Shown here: positions 32,261-41,888 of the stretch, in pieces
Layout of the letters: each line of letters opens with the position of its first letter
How positions within the stretch are numbered: the first letter of the stretch is position 1
Assembly: GCF_000298075.1 (NCBI RefSeq)
Contig: NZ_JH815593.1
Span: 645,777-709,776, forward strand
Direction: 5' to 3'
DNA length: 64,000 nucleotides
Origin: Staphylococcus massiliensis CCUG 55927
GTDB lineage: Bacteria; Bacillota; Bacilli; Staphylococcales; Staphylococcaceae
Notes under the pieces: generated by a model
What the model was told of the DNA's origin: nothing
Database searches by the model: none
What the model saw: only the letters and a program-made list of their open reading frames with translations
Program-made: the position numbers and the translations under genes

Positions 32261-33550
32261 TTAAAAGATAAGCATTGTTAAATATAAACCTAATAACGTG
32301 AAGAATAGCACGGGAATCGTAATGATGATACCTGTCTTAAAGTAAGTTCCCCATGATATCTTCATACCCTTTTGGCTAAGAACATGTAACCATAATAATG
32401 TAGCTAGAGAACCAATTGGTGTGATTTTGGGACCTAAGTCGGCACCTATCACATTCGCATATACTAAGCTTTCTTTTAACATGTGAGACGTTGATGTTTG
32501 ATCAATTGCGATGGCATCAATAAGTACTGTCGGCATGTTATTCATAATTGAGGATAAGAAGGCTGAAATAAAGCCCATACCCATGATACTTGCAAACAGA
32601 CCGTGTTGCGTAATACTTGTGAGTACAAACGCAAGTACTGAAGTGATACCAACATTTTTAAGACCGAACACAACAAGGTACATACCAATTGAGAAGAATA
32701 CGATATTCCATGGTGCACCTTTGAGTACTTCTTTCGTATTCACTGCTTTAGATTTTTGAGCGAGTAACAAGAAGATAATCGCGATAATCATTGCGATAAA
32801 TGAAACTGGTATCTTAATAAATTCACTTAATAAATATCCTGCGAATAGAATACCTATCACGATCCAAGAGAATTTAAACAACTTACGATCTTTTATAGCT
32901 TCTTTAGGGTCTTTTAACATATGTGCATCAAACGACTTTGGAATCAACTTTCTAAAGAATAACCATAATACTAGAATACTTGCGATTAATGAAAAGATAT
33001 TTGGAATAATCATGCGACCTAAGTACTCCACAAATCCAATGTTGAAGTAGTCGGCTGACACGATATTCACGAGATTACTTACGACTAATGGTAAAGACGT
33101 AGTATCTGCGATAAAACCACTTGCGATAACAAATGGAAAGATTACCTTTTCATTGAAGTTTAAATTTCGTACCATTGCGAGTACGATTGGCGTTAGGATT
33201 AACGCCGCGCCGTCATTTGCGAAAAAGGCTGCTACGAGTGCCCCTAGTAACATAATGTAGACAAACATCATAAGCCCGTCGCCTTTCGAGGCTTTTACCA
33301 TGTGACGCGCTGACCACTCGAAAAAGCCTATTTCATCAAGAATTAATGAAATGATAATGACCGCTATGAAAGTTAAGGTTGCGTTCCAAACAATACCTGT
33401 AACTTCTACTACATCTGATAGTGATACGACGCCGGTTATTATTGCGATAATAGCACCCGCGATGGCACTGATACCGATATCAAGCCCCTTAGGTTGCCAT
33501 ATTACGAATAACAACGTGACGAGGAATATCACGATCGCTAAAATTGTCAT
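32261..33550 (-). CDS. arsB: Arsenite efflux membrane protein
   Basis: Twelve-helix arsenite/antimonite exporter of the ArsB family, 429 residues, working alone as a secondary pump because no arsA is present. The hydrophobic profile is continuous from residue 1, and the central cytoplasmic loop contains [37 protein letters not shown] and [17 protein letters not shown] are the paired family motifs. It lies between arsR and arsC. Confidence 0.94.
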   Translation of the reverse strand: MTILAIVIFLVTLLFVIWQPKGLDIGISAIAGAIIAIITGVVSLSDVVEVTGIVWNATLTFIAVIIISLILDEIGFFEWSARHMVKASKGDGLMMFVYIMLLGALVAAFFANDGAALILTPIVLAMVRNLNFNEKVIFPFVIASGFIADTTSLPLVVSNLVNIVSADYFNIGFVEYLGRMIIPNIFSLIASILVLWLFFRKLIPKSFDAHMLKDPKEAIKDRKLFKFSWIVIGILFAGYLLSEFIKIPVSFIAMIIAIIFLLLAQKSKAVNTKEVLKGAPWNIVFFSIGMYLVVFGLKNVGITSVLAFVLTSITQHGLFASIMGMGFISAFLSSIMNNMPTVLIDAIAIDQTSTSHMLKESLVYANVIGADLGPKITPIGSLATLLWLHVLSQKGMKISWGTYFKTGIIITIPVLFFTLLGLYLTMLIF

Positions 33551-33553
33551 GAA

Positions 33554-33868
33554 TTAACACTCACCCATCTTTATGTCTTTACAAATACATCGCTCATTAG
33601 AGGTATTTAATAGATTTAAAGATGACTGAACCTGCTTTAGAACCGTACTTTCAATATGATACATGCGTCTATTCCCTGTTTTATATGTCGAGACAATTCC
33701 ACTTTCTACAAGCATTTTCATATGGTGACTTAATGTCGGTTGGGAAAAGTCAAAATGCGCAAGTAAGTCACAAGCACATAGTTCTCCACACGATAGAACA
33801 TCTATAATTTCTAGACGATTGCGATCAGCAAGCACTTTAAAATATTGCGCTAATTCTTCATACGTCAT
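33554..33868 (-). CDS. arsR: Arsenic-responsive repressor ArsR
   Basis: Dimeric winged-helix repressor of about 104 residues that leaves its operator on binding As(III) or Sb(III). The type-1 metal site is ELCACDLLAHFDFSQPTLSHHM, with two cysteines in the recognition helix region; the C-terminus adds a CIC motif. The GTG at 33877 lies in the AGGAGGTG ribosome site, so the ATG at 33866-33868 is chosen. The promoter region upstream has paired TCTATATAGA palindromes, likely its operator. Confidence 0.92.
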   Translation of the reverse strand: MTYEELAQYFKVLADRNRLEIIDVLSCGELCACDLLAHFDFSQPTLSHHMKMLVESGIVSTYKTGNRRMYHIESTVLKQVQSSLNLLNTSNERCICKDIKMGEC

Positions 33869-33893
33869 ATTAAACACCTCCTAATGTCGTATA

Positions 33894-33929
33894 TAGACTA
33901 TCATCTATATAGATATTTGTCTATATAGA
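33894..33929 (-). promoter_or_regulatory. Probable ArsR operator/promoter region
   Basis: The palindrome TCTATATAGA occurs at 33904-33913 and 33920-33929, 16 bases apart, with a related GTATATAGACTA element next to the ribosome site. AT-rich palindromes just upstream of arsR are typical ArsR binding sites. The exact -35 and -10 were not resolved. Confidence 0.5.
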
Positions 33930-34117
33930 ATTGAATTGTCGAATGAGGAAGATTAAAGGCAAGGATACGAGATATTAAATGAAAGGCGGTTAGGATTATT
34001 CTTAGAATGAGGATTTTTGATAATTTTTAATTGGTAAGAGGATTTGAATCTGATGCCACAGCTTATATCGGAGTAGGTGTTTTAACTTCTTCATGTTTAA
34101 GTACTAGTGAAGGTCTG

Positions 34118-34382
34118 ACTAGTTGGCAAGAACGTCGTTAGCGACTTGTGATACTAACACTAGTTGGTAAGAGCTCTGTTAGCGACTTGTGACTCAATCA
34201 CTAGTTGGTAAGAGCTCTGTTAGCGACTTGTGACACATTCACTAGTTGGTAAGAGCTCTGTTAGCGACTTGTGACATGATCACTAGTTGGCAAGAGCACC
34301 GTTAGCGACTTGTGATACTACCACTAGTTGGCAAGAGATCTGTTAGCGACTTGTGACGGATTCACTAGTCTGCAAAAGATCT
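34118..34382 (+). repeat. 41-bp tandem hairpin repeat array, six units plus a decayed seventh
   Basis: Units start at 34118, 34159, 34200, 34241, 34282, 34323 and 34364, exactly 41 bases apart. Each reads ACTAGTTGGYAAGAG, then a mostly CTCTGTTAGCGACTTGTGA half, and a five-base variable spacer. TCACTAGTTG and CGACTTGTGA can pair with one mismatch, enclosing AGAGCTCT in some units. The array fills the gap between the ars promoter and the rplS terminator. The rest of 33930-34490 shows no gene. Confidence 0.9.
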
Positions 34383-34484
34383 TACTCCTAACCCCAACTG
34401 AATTTGGAAATACAATTCCCCACCAAACCAAAGTACTTCCCCTTAACCCCAATCCTTTATCCCCCTTTCAACCATAAAAAACAC

Positions 34485-34517
34485 CCTACTAAATGGCTTC
34501 TCCATCTAGCAAGGTGT
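34485..34517 (-). terminator. Terminator after rplS
   Basis: On the minus strand ACACCTTGCTAGATGG and CCATTTAGTAGGGTGT form a long stem with two to three mismatches, followed by TTTTTT, 28 bases past the rplS stop codon. Confidence 0.85.
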
Positions 34518-34544
34518 ATATAGCTTAATGCTCTAAGTACTTGA

Positions 34545-34898
34545 TTATTTACGGATTTCTTGGATACGAGCGGCTTTACCACGTAAGTTACGTAAGTAGT
34601 AAAGTTTAGCACGGCGAACTTTACCATAACGTTTAACTTCGATTTTCTCAATTTTAGGTGTGTGAACTGGGAATGTACGTTCCACGCCAACACCTGAAGA
34701 AATTTTACGTACTGTGAATGTTTCTGAAATTCCGCCACCGCGACGTTTAATTACAACACCTTCGAACACTTGGATACGTTCGCGTGAACCTTCGATGATA
34801 CGTACGTGTACACGTACTGTGTCACCTGCACGGAATGATGGAATGTCTGTACGTAATTGAGATTTAGTTACTGCTTCGATTAATTTGTGATTGCTCAT
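34545..34898 (-). CDS. rplS: 50S ribosomal protein L19
   Basis: Large-subunit protein at the 30S-50S interface. The 117-residue product begins [20 protein letters not shown] and carries the L19 signature near [19 protein letters not shown] and [16 protein letters not shown]. It is the last gene of the rpsP-rimM-trmD-rplS ribosome cluster, with 108 bases between it and trmD. Confidence 0.97.
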   Translation of the reverse strand: MSNHKLIEAVTKSQLRTDIPSFRAGDTVRVHVRIIEGSRERIQVFEGVVIKRRGGGISETFTVRKISSGVGVERTFPVHTPKIEKIEVKRYGKVRRAKLYYLRNLRGKAARIQEIRK

Positions 34899-35006
34899 TA
34901 TTTACACTCTCCTTCAACCTATGTTCTTGCCTTGACAATCATATAGCAGCGGATCATAGTGATATTTGTGTCTTTCCACACTTAAAGAATAATAGCACAT
35001 TCATTA

Positions 35007-35744
35007 TCATTTTTCAATGTGTTTTTTAAAGGATTCAATGGTTTTTAAATCTTTTTCAGTAAGTGGATATTTGTCTAATAAATCTGGTCTTTTATCAAAA
35101 GTCCTTTTCAAAGATTGTTCGTGTCGCCAAGCTTCAATCTTGCTGTGATCTCCGGATAGTAAGATGTCAGGTACTTTCATGCCTTGAAATTCACGCGGTC
35201 TTGTATATTGAGGGTGTTCGAGTAACCCACTTGAAAATGAATCGTCTTCGTGGGATACCTGATTACCTAATACGCCAGGCATGAGTCTCACGATTGCGTC
35301 GGTCATTAACATCGCTGGCAACTCGCCACCTGTAAGCACGTAGTCACCTATCGAAATTTCATCCGTGACAAGATGCTCACGAATACGCTCATCATAACCT
35401 TCATAGTGACCACAAATGAATACGATATGTTTCGCTGTACTTAACGACTCAGCCTTCTGTTGATTAAATGTCTCGCCTTGAGGACACATCAGAATAACAC
35501 GCGTATCCTCGTAGGTTTCAAGGGCGTCCATTGCATTAAAAATAGGTTCAGGCTTTAGCAACATACCTTGGCCGCCACCAAAGGGATAATCGTCAACTTG
35601 GTTATGTTTGTTATTCGCGTAATCTCGAAAGTTAATCGTGTTAAATTTAACAAGCTCGCGTTCTCGAGCACGCTTTAAAATGGAGCTATTTAAGACGCCA
35701 TCAAACATTTCGGGGAACAAAGTGAGATAATCAATCTGCATCAT
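35007..35744 (-). CDS. trmD: tRNA (guanine-N1)-methyltransferase TrmD
   Basis: SAM-dependent SPOUT enzyme that makes m1G37 in tRNAs and prevents +1 frameshifting. The knot region shows [20 protein letters not shown] and [20 protein letters not shown]; the catalytic Asp-Arg area is in [15 protein letters not shown] sequence [13 protein letters not shown]. The frame opens at 35789 but the conserved start is ATGATG at 35744/35741, with GAAGGG upstream. It overlaps the end of rimM by 14 bases. Confidence 0.94.
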   Translation of the reverse strand: MMQIDYLTLFPEMFDGVLNSSILKRARERELVKFNTINFRDYANNKHNQVDDYPFGGGQGMLLKPEPIFNAMDALETYEDTRVILMCPQGETFNQQKAESLSTAKHIVFICGHYEGYDERIREHLVTDEISIGDYVLTGGELPAMLMTDAIVRLMPGVLGNQVSHEDDSFSSGLLEHPQYTRPREFQGMKVPDILLSGDHSKIEAWRHEQSLKRTFDKRPDLLDKYPLTEKDLKTIESFKKHIEK

Positions 35745-36243
35745 CAAACAACCCTTCCATTGGTCGGATGATAACTTTCTTACCTTCAACGTCGACCTCT
35801 CGAACTACCTCTTCAATGTAAGGAATCATGTATTCTTTATCGCCTTTAATAACCCATACATCGTTAGCACCAGTTTCAAAGATCTCAGTAACACGACCAA
35901 TCGGCGTGTCTGCTTCATCAAAAACAGTACAACCAATGATATCTGAGTAATAATACTCGTGTTCACCAAGTTCAATGTCCTCATGATCACGTTCTTGTAA
36001 AAGCACTGACCCTTTTAAATATTCAATTTCATTAATATTCGTGATACCTTCAAACGTTAACATATGAAAGCCTTTATGCATGCGATATGACTTTACTGTG
36101 AACGTTAGCATATCACCTTTATAATCAACCATTAGCGTTTCTCCTGGTTGAAAACGTGTATCCGTAAAGTCTGAATTCGATTTTACTTTAACTTCACCTT
36201 TTATGCCGTGCGTGTTTACGATAGTCCCAACTTCAACTTTCAT
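35731..36243 (-). CDS. rimM: Ribosome maturation factor RimM
   Basis: Binds S19 and assists 30S head assembly. The N-terminal RimM domain has [20 protein letters not shown]; the C-terminal PRC-barrel domain has [20 protein letters not shown] and [18 protein letters not shown]. The upstream in-frame ATG at 36306 lacks a ribosome site. The ATG at 36243 follows CGGAGGCTTC and gives 170 residues, the usual size. It overlaps trmD. Confidence 0.94.
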   Translation of the reverse strand: MKVEVGTIVNTHGIKGEVKVKSNSDFTDTRFQPGETLMVDYKGDMLTFTVKSYRMHKGFHMLTFEGITNINEIEYLKGSVLLQERDHEDIELGEHEYYYSDIIGCTVFDEADTPIGRVTEIFETGANDVWVIKGDKEYMIPYIEEVVREVDVEGKKVIIRPMEGLFDDAD

Positions 36244-36334
36244 GTTTGAAGCCTCCGATTCTTTATAATATACGAAAAGCGTACCATGTAATTGGTACGC
36301 CCTCAATAGTATGAATAAGTTATGACTTACTCAA

Positions 36335-36610
36335 TTATTTAGAATGCTTTTGATCGTCAAAAGTTTTTAAGATGCCTTCTCTTGAAAGGATGTTGTGTAC
36401 TGTATCTGTAGGTTTAGCACCCTCTTTTAACCATTTAAGTGCTAATTCCTCGTCGATTTTAACTTCAGCTGCATTTTTGTGCGCTGGGTTATAAGTACCG
36501 ATTTGTTCGATGATACGACCATCACGTGGCGCACGAGCATCTGCTACAACAATACGGTAGAATGGGTTACGTTTAGAACCTAAACGTGTTAAACGAATTT
36601 TAACTGCCAT
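36335..36610 (-). CDS. rpsP: 30S ribosomal protein S16
   Basis: Small-subunit protein of 91 residues beginning [20 protein letters not shown] and containing [15 protein letters not shown] good GGAGAG ribosome site precedes it. It is the first gene of the rpsP-rimM-trmD-rplS run. In S. aureus it follows ffh directly; here about 3.5 kb of accessory genes intervene. Confidence 0.96.
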   Translation of the reverse strand: MAVKIRLTRLGSKRNPFYRIVVADARAPRDGRIIEQIGTYNPAHKNAAEVKIDEELALKWLKEGAKPTDTVHNILSREGILKTFDDQKHSK

Positions 36611-36708
36611 TTATAATTCTCTCCTTTTTCTTTAATTTGTTATCTACAAGAAAATACTATAACAGTTACACAAACGTTTGTAAAGAGTTTTTTCTTTACC
36701 AATTTAAA

Positions 36709-37353
36709 TTAATTCAAAGTTGCATCACACGACGTCTGATTAATCGTGTATTCACGTGTACCAATATTAAAGTATTTCGGATCATGTGTAACCATAATGA
36801 TTGTTTTACCTCGTTTATTTAAATCTCTGAAGATATCGATTATGTGATCAGAGGTTTTTTCATCTAAGTTACCTGTAGGTTCATCCGCAAATATCACAGT
36901 GCTTTCTTTAATTAATGCACGTGCAATTGCGATTCGTTGCTGCTCACCACCACTCAACGAAACCACTTTTTGTTTTAAGATAGCTTGTGACATGCCAACA
37001 GTCTCTAAAGCATCGCTCATAAGTTGTGTATCCTTATATTTTACGTTAAGAGGCAGCGCTAAATTTTGTTGAACAGTTTTATTCTTTAAAAGTCCATAAT
37101 TTTGATAAATGTACGCAAAGTGTTTTCGCTTGATATTAAGAATTTGCTTTCTAGTGTTAATGAACTCGCCTTCAAAAGTATAGGTGCCACTATCAGGAAA
37201 TTCAATTAAACCCAACATATTTATAAGGGTGGTTTTACCACTTCCACTCGCGCCACGTATGATATAAAAATCTCCTTGAGTAATCTCCATATTGAGCATA
37301 TGAAATAAAACACGTTGATTAAATATCTTGGTGAAATGATTTATTTTAATCAT
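36709..37353 (-). CDS. ABC transporter ATP-binding protein (MacB/LolD type)
   Basis: ATPase subunit of 214 residues. Walker A is [15 protein letters not shown], the signature [15 protein letters not shown], and Walker [14 protein letters not shown]. It belongs to the LolD/MacB-like group that pairs with FtsX-type permeases in peptide-antibiotic export or sensing. Its start overlaps the end of the preceding permease gene by eight bases, so the two form one transporter. Confidence 0.9.
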   Translation of the reverse strand: MIKINHFTKIFNQRVLFHMLNMEITQGDFYIIRGASGSGKTTLINMLGLIEFPDSGTYTFEGEFINTRKQILNIKRKHFAYIYQNYGLLKNKTVQQNLALPLNVKYKDTQLMSDALETVGMSQAILKQKVVSLSGGEQQRIAIARALIKESTVIFADEPTGNLDEKTSDHIIDIFRDLNKRGKTIIMVTHDPKYFNIGTREYTINQTSCDATLN

Positions 37354-39373
37354 AAGATTCCCCCTTGATGACTGAATTCAATAAGGCTTTATTAAGACTA
37401 TTGAAACGATATAAAACGAGTAAGATTTGAATGCAAATCATGGTGATGCCATAACTTAAACTCATAAGCGTATACTGCAAACTCAGTAATAATATAAATA
37501 ATACATTTAATAACGCTAGAACCCATATAAATGTTTGGTGTATTTGGAATCTTGTATAGCCCAAGTTCATTTTAATCACAAAAGTATACGTGCTCTTATT
37601 AAGATAAACACCTATATAAGTATAAATTAATATCAAGCTTCCGATAACCAATCCAATGATAGAAAACATATTTTCAAAACGCTTCAGATGATAATCTCTT
37701 ATTTGATCAGCTTTCTCATCATAAACGGACTCCATGATATACATGTATGGTTTTAAGTTAAATTGATTTAAACCTTCTTCCAACGCTTGTATAGGGTTAT
37801 CTAGATTAGATTTAAGGTAGTAAAACCCAGTTAAATAATGCATATAATTCAACGCAATTGAATTACCAGTATCAACAACTATGATAGGGTCTTTAACGCT
37901 ATAATCTGGTTCAACTAAGTCACTTTCATACGTAAAATACTTACGGTTATTTTCAATAAATATAGGATTAATTTTAACTTTCTTATTATAGTCTTCTAAG
38001 ACTGGATCATAAGTATAGGAAGACTCCTTATAATTAGATACAATTTCATTGATATGCGTTTTATATTTCATTGGAATGATTAAGTTTAAATGAATTTTAT
38101 CGAATTCCATTTGATTAAATATGCTTTTTGAAAAGTTTTCTTGTACATAGTTTTTATCTACCACAATACTTTCAACAACTGGTTCAAAACGACTATCTTT
38201 CTTAACATTTTTCTTATAAAACGGTCCCCCTTCTAGCGCTTCCGTGTAATTTTCAGCTTCTAAAATAAAACCCTTGAAATACTCACTATTATAGTAGGCT
38301 TTCATTCTTTCACTAACGTCATCATGTAATTTCTCATCAAGGTGAATACCGTTTGATTGAACTACCATACGATATGTATTTCTAGCTTGTTCCCACGCAG
38401 CTATGTTTTGATGCTCACGTTTCAAATGCTTTTCGTTTTCAATCAAGTCATGTAACACATGCGAGATTAAAAATATTGCTATTAACCCAACAACTATAAA
38501 TAAATAATGATGAGCATTATTAAACTTTATCCTATTCATTTTCGAATACATAGTTAAATAAGTATTATGCAAATATAAAATGAGTAAACTTATCATAAGA
38601 CATCCTATGAAAGTAAACATTACCCCCGTTATTAGGATCGGTAAAAGAATGTTTCTGAGTTCTAGCACATAATAAATTATTAGAGATTGACTAAATATAA
38701 CTATTACACAAAAAAGAATAAGTATAGAAAGATTCTCTTTTAACACTGTTCTTATGATTTCAAAGGGTGTATAACCTAAATTGAATTTCAGTTTAAATTT
38801 ATAGGCATTTACTTGAAGCAAGTATATAAATAACGCTAATGTTATGACTATTAGAAATAAGAATATTGAGATTAGACGATAGTTCCAATAATATTTTAAA
38901 TTGAATTCGCTTTTTTCCTCAGTTACATTACCGACTTTACGATTCAAATCCTCGATCACGGCTTGCTTATTATTTTTATCATTAGAGTCGATGTAAAAGC
39001 TGCCTACACTACTATAATTCTTTAATCTAGATAAAGGGTAGACTTTTACCACTATTGATTTATCAGCTAACTTAATGTGATTATTTTTAACTTGTTGAGC
39101 TAATAAGTATGGTCTATTCGTAAATATCAATATTTTGTGTTGATTTATTTGAATGCGTTTAGTAACCGAAACTTGGTGCTTATTTGAAATCGCAATCAAA
39201 TCTTTGACACTTTGCGCTTGCGTTGTTTCGTATTTATCGGGTGGGTAAATATTGATGGTGCTTTGATTATGATTAATCATGTAATCTAATTCGATTTTCT
39301 TATAAAAGTCACTAACTATAAATACGCCAAACAATATGGTTATAAAAGATAGAATTCCTAAGATGCTTTTCAT
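37346..39373 (-). CDS. Bacteriocin-associated (DUF1430-like) FtsX-type permease
   Basis: Permease partner of the ATPase that follows. The 675-residue product has an N-terminal helix (SILGILSFITILFGVFIV), an extracellular stretch of about 140 residues, three to four central helices, a second extracellular domain of about 250 residues, and three C-terminal helices, the layout of the bacteriocin-associated integral membrane family. The frame is open from a TTG at 39433, but that lies within a terminator hairpin; ATG at 39373 follows GAGGCG. Likely role is immunity or resistance to a peptide antimicrobial. Its leader has an attenuator-like element. Confidence 0.8.
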   Translation of the reverse strand: MKSILGILSFITILFGVFIVSDFYKKIELDYMINHNQSTINIYPPDKYETTQAQSVKDLIAISNKHQVSVTKRIQINQHKILIFTNRPYLLAQQVKNNHIKLADKSIVVKVYPLSRLKNYSSVGSFYIDSNDKNNKQAVIEDLNRKVGNVTEEKSEFNLKYYWNYRLISIFLFLIVITLALFIYLLQVNAYKFKLKFNLGYTPFEIIRTVLKENLSILILFCVIVIFSQSLIIYYVLELRNILLPILITGVMFTFIGCLMISLLILYLHNTYLTMYSKMNRIKFNNAHHYLFIVVGLIAIFLISHVLHDLIENEKHLKREHQNIAAWEQARNTYRMVVQSNGIHLDEKLHDDVSERMKAYYNSEYFKGFILEAENYTEALEGGPFYKKNVKKDSRFEPVVESIVVDKNYVQENFSKSIFNQMEFDKIHLNLIIPMKYKTHINEIVSNYKESSYTYDPVLEDYNKKVKINPIFIENNRKYFTYESDLVEPDYSVKDPIIVVDTGNSIALNYMHYLTGFYYLKSNLDNPIQALEEGLNQFNLKPYMYIMESVYDEKADQIRDYHLKRFENMFSIIGLVIGSLILIYTYIGVYLNKSTYTFVIKMNLGYTRFQIHQTFIWVLALLNVLFILLLSLQYTLMSLSYGITMICIQILLVLYRFNSLNKALLNSVIKGESYD

Positions 39374-39397
39374 GTGTTGGTTCGCCTCGCCTATTCT

Positions 39398-39438
39398 AAA
39401 AAAGCCACTCGTCAACAAATTATTTGTAAACAAGTGGC
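39398..39438 (-). terminator. Leader terminator (putative attenuator) before the ABC permease
   Basis: On the minus strand GCCACTTGTTTACAAAT pairs with ATTTGTTGACGAGTGGC (three mismatches) followed directly by TTTTTT. It lies between a strong promoter (39526-39554) and the permease start at 39373, so it would stop most transcripts before the gene unless relieved. Confidence 0.75.
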
Positions 39439-39525
39439 TAAGGAAACTTTATTCAATTCTTTTTTTAATTTACTCGACTAGTTAGTAGCTATAAGTCTTA
39501 CTAGAAGGTCAACTTGATTAAGGAT

Positions 39526-39554
39526 AGTATATACTAAAATAAAATTTTTGTAAA
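39526..39554 (-). promoter_or_regulatory. Sigma-A promoter of the ABC permease-ATPase operon
   Basis: On the minus strand, -35 TTTACA (39549-39554), a 17-base spacer and -10 TATACT (39526-39531) make a strong promoter, giving a leader of about 145 bases. It overlaps no gene and lies just beyond the GNAT stop codon. Confidence 0.7.
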
Positions 39555-39583
39555 AATTAATTGCTTATATATATTTCTTTGTA

Positions 39584-40051
39584 TTAGCTCTTTAGCTTCA
39601 ATCGGTACACGTGTTGGTACCCTACTTCACCTAGTACATATCTACCCGTATCTTCAAAACCACATTTAACATATAAATGCTTCGCACTGTGGTTTTTCAC
39701 ATTCACACCTAGAACTACCTCATCTACATGAGGAAATGCTTGTTTCACGTATGAGATAACACGTTTGATTAATTCTTTTGCGTATCCGCGACCTTCATAT
39801 CGTGAATCAGTTGAAAAGCTTCTAAGTAAAATACTATTTTCGTTATCCGTAAATTGAAACTTATCATCGCTCTGATCAAGAGCGCAGAAGGAAACAATTA
39901 CCTCATTATCAATAAGTAGTATAGGTAACAAACTTTGGCCTACTCGTTCTAATGCGATAACATCTTTAGGTAACGCCGTATATGTAGGATCTTTAAGATA
40001 ATAATCTTGAAGAATTTTACTAAAATTTTCGTTATAGGATTCTAAGTGCAT
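39584..40051 (-). CDS. GNAT-family N-acetyltransferase
   Basis: Acetyl-CoA-dependent acetyltransferase of 155 residues. The pyrophosphate-binding motif A is seen as STDSRYEGRGYAKELIKRV, with the C-terminal motif B-like SAKHLYVKCGFEDTGRYV. ATG at 40051 follows GAGGTGTAGCGACT. Substrate is unknown. It is a single gene between ffh and the ABC exporter, in a variable spot. Confidence 0.85.
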   Translation of the reverse strand: MHLESYNENFSKILQDYYLKDPTYTALPKDVIALERVGQSLLPILLIDNEVIVSFCALDQSDDKFQFTDNENSILLRSFSTDSRYEGRGYAKELIKRVISYVKQAFPHVDEVVLGVNVKNHSAKHLYVKCGFEDTGRYVLGEVGYQHVYRLKLKS

Positions 40052-40121
40052 AGTCGCTACACCTCATTAAATTACTCATACTTATACTTCTTTCTAAAAT
40101 AACACATCTCAAAGTACCACT

Positions 40122-40152
40122 AAAAAAGCATCTCCCGATCACGTGGAGATGC
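40122..40152 (-). terminator. Terminator after ffh
   Basis: On the minus strand GCATCTCC pairs with GGAGATGC around a nine-base loop, followed by TTTTTT, about 15 bases past the ffh stop codon. Confidence 0.85.
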
Positions 40153-40165
40153 TTTATCAATTCTA

Positions 40166-41539
40166 TTAAAATGGTAAATTCATGCCTTTTAACATGTCCT
40201 GCATTTGACGTTGTTTACCTTTTCCTTTGCCTTTACCTTTACCACCTGTAAACTGTTTCATGATTTTCTTCATATCATTGAACTGTTTAAGGATTCGGTT
40301 TACTTCTTGTAAGGAACGACCTGAACCTTTAGCAATACGTTTCTTTCTTGAAACGTTAATTTTTTCAGGATGTTCACGTTCATATTTCGTCATCGACTGA
40401 ATAATAGCTTTAATATGATCGATTTGCTTTTCGCTCATATTCATCTTATCGAGACCTTTAACTTTATTCATACCAGGGATCATCTTCATGATGTCATCTA
40501 AAGGTCCTAAGTTTTTAACTTGATCAAGTTGTACTAAGAAATCATCTAAAGTAAATGATGATGTTCTCATTTTCTTCTCAAGGTCTTTCGCTTTTTCTTG
40601 GTCAACGTCTTGTTGGGCCTTTTCAATGAGGCTTAACATATCGCCCATACCAAGAATACGAGATGCCATACGTTCAGGATGGAACAGTTCTAAGCCGTCG
40701 AGTTTCTCACTCATACCAACGAATTTAATTGGTTTTTGTGTCACGGCACGAATAGATAGCGCTGCACCACCACGTGTATCACCATCAAGTTTCGTAAGCG
40801 TTACACCTGTAACGTCGAGTTGATTATCGAATGATTCTGCGACGTTAACAGCATCTTGACCTGTCATCGCATCGACAACAAGCATGATTTCATTAGGCTT
40901 CGTAATCTCTTTAATGTCTTCAAGCTCTGACATTAAACCTTCATCGATGTGTAAACGACCTGCCGTATCGATGATAACGAAGTCTAAATGTTCTTCTTTC
41001 GCATGTTTAATCGCGTTGTCTACGATTTGTTGCGGTTTAACTTGGTCGCCTTCTGAATAAACTGGGATATCAATTTGTTTTCCGACTGTTTGGAGTTGGT
41101 TTATGGCAGCTGGTCGGTAAATATCGGCTGCGACAAGTAATGGTTTCTTATTATATTTTTTGCGCATTAATAAAGCAAGTTTACCTGCAGTAGTTGTTTT
41201 ACCGGCACCTTGTAAACCAACCATCATTACGACTGTAGGTGGCTTTTTAGCCATCGTAATCGAACTGTTTTCGCCACCCATTAATTCTGTTAATTCATCT
41301 TGTACGATTTTAATAACTTGTTGGCCTGGTGTTAATGATTTCATAACATCAGAACCTAACGCTCTATCTGAAACTGTCTTTACAAAGTTTTTGACAACTT
41401 TAAAGTTTACGTCCGCTTCAAGTAGTGCCAGACGTACTTCACGCATCATTACTTTTATATCAGCTTCAGTCACTTTACCTTTACTTTTAATCCTTTGCAT
41501 TGTGGCTTGCAAACGATCGGATAATCCTTCAAATGCCAT
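40166..41539 (-). CDS. ffh: Signal recognition particle protein Ffh
   Basis: Binds SRP RNA and signal sequences and targets ribosomes to the membrane with FtsY. The NG domain has GLQGAGKTTTAGKLA, DTAGRLH and LTKLDGDTRGGAALS; the methionine-rich M domain runs from about residue 300 to a GKGKGKGKGKQRQMQ tail. At 457 residues it is normal. It lies 13 bases downstream of ylxM. Confidence 0.97.
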   Translation of the reverse strand: MAFEGLSDRLQATMQRIKSKGKVTEADIKVMMREVRLALLEADVNFKVVKNFVKTVSDRALGSDVMKSLTPGQQVIKIVQDELTELMGGENSSITMAKKPPTVVMMVGLQGAGKTTTAGKLALLMRKKYNKKPLLVAADIYRPAAINQLQTVGKQIDIPVYSEGDQVKPQQIVDNAIKHAKEEHLDFVIIDTAGRLHIDEGLMSELEDIKEITKPNEIMLVVDAMTGQDAVNVAESFDNQLDVTGVTLTKLDGDTRGGAALSIRAVTQKPIKFVGMSEKLDGLELFHPERMASRILGMGDMLSLIEKAQQDVDQEKAKDLEKKMRTSSFTLDDFLVQLDQVKNLGPLDDIMKMIPGMNKVKGLDKMNMSEKQIDHIKAIIQSMTKYEREHPEKINVSRKKRIAKGSGRSLQEVNRILKQFNDMKKIMKQFTGGKGKGKGKGKQRQMQDMLKGMNLPF

Positions 41540-41552
41540 ATAAAGTGACCTC

Positions 41553-41888
41553 CTATTCTAATTCTTCTAGTTCTTTTATATAAGCTTTAATTTTTTCTGG
41601 TTCATGTGTAGCTTTAAGCATTTCTGAAAAGATTTCTTGGCGTTTTTCGAACTTTTCAAGTAAACCAAGTTTACGTTCGTAATCTTCTACTAAATCGCCC
41701 GTTCTTCTTATGTTATCATACACTGCTTGACGACTCACATCAAATGTCTCAGCAATCTCGCTTAGTGCATAATCCTCTAAGTAAAAGAGCTCTAAGTAAT
41801 TACGCTGTTTGTTAGTTAATAATGATTGATAAAAATCAAACAAATAATTCATTCTGACTGTTTTAACTAAGTCATCTTGTCTCGTCAT
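41553..41888 (-). CDS. ylxM: YlxM-family SRP-associated helix-turn-helix protein
   Basis: Small helix-turn-helix protein (UPF0122), 111 residues, that modulates SRP GTPase activity in streptococci. The region [21 protein letters not shown] ([20 protein letters not shown]) forms a sigma-like HTH. It lies between ftsY and ffh as usual and overlaps the ftsY end by 17 bases. A TTG at 41906 is in frame, but homology favours ATG at 41886-41888. Confidence 0.93.
   Translation of the reverse strand: MTRQDDLVKTVRMNYLFDFYQSLLTNKQRNYLELFYLEDYALSEIAETFDVSRQAVYDNIRRTGDLVEDYERKLGLLEKFEKRQEIFSEMLKATHEPEKIKAYIKELEELE

Noticed and set aside
34118..34382. CRISPR array
   Set aside because: Repeat length of about 36 is right, but spacers are only five bases, and no cas genes are nearby.
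36245..36306. Longer RimM N-terminus starting at 36306
   Set aside because: No ribosome site precedes the upstream ATG, whereas CGGAGG precedes the ATG at 36243, and homologues start there.
39374..39433. Permease start at TTG 39433
   Set aside because: That TTG lies inside a terminator hairpin and has no ribosome site; the ATG at 39373 has both a ribosome site and a normal helix start.
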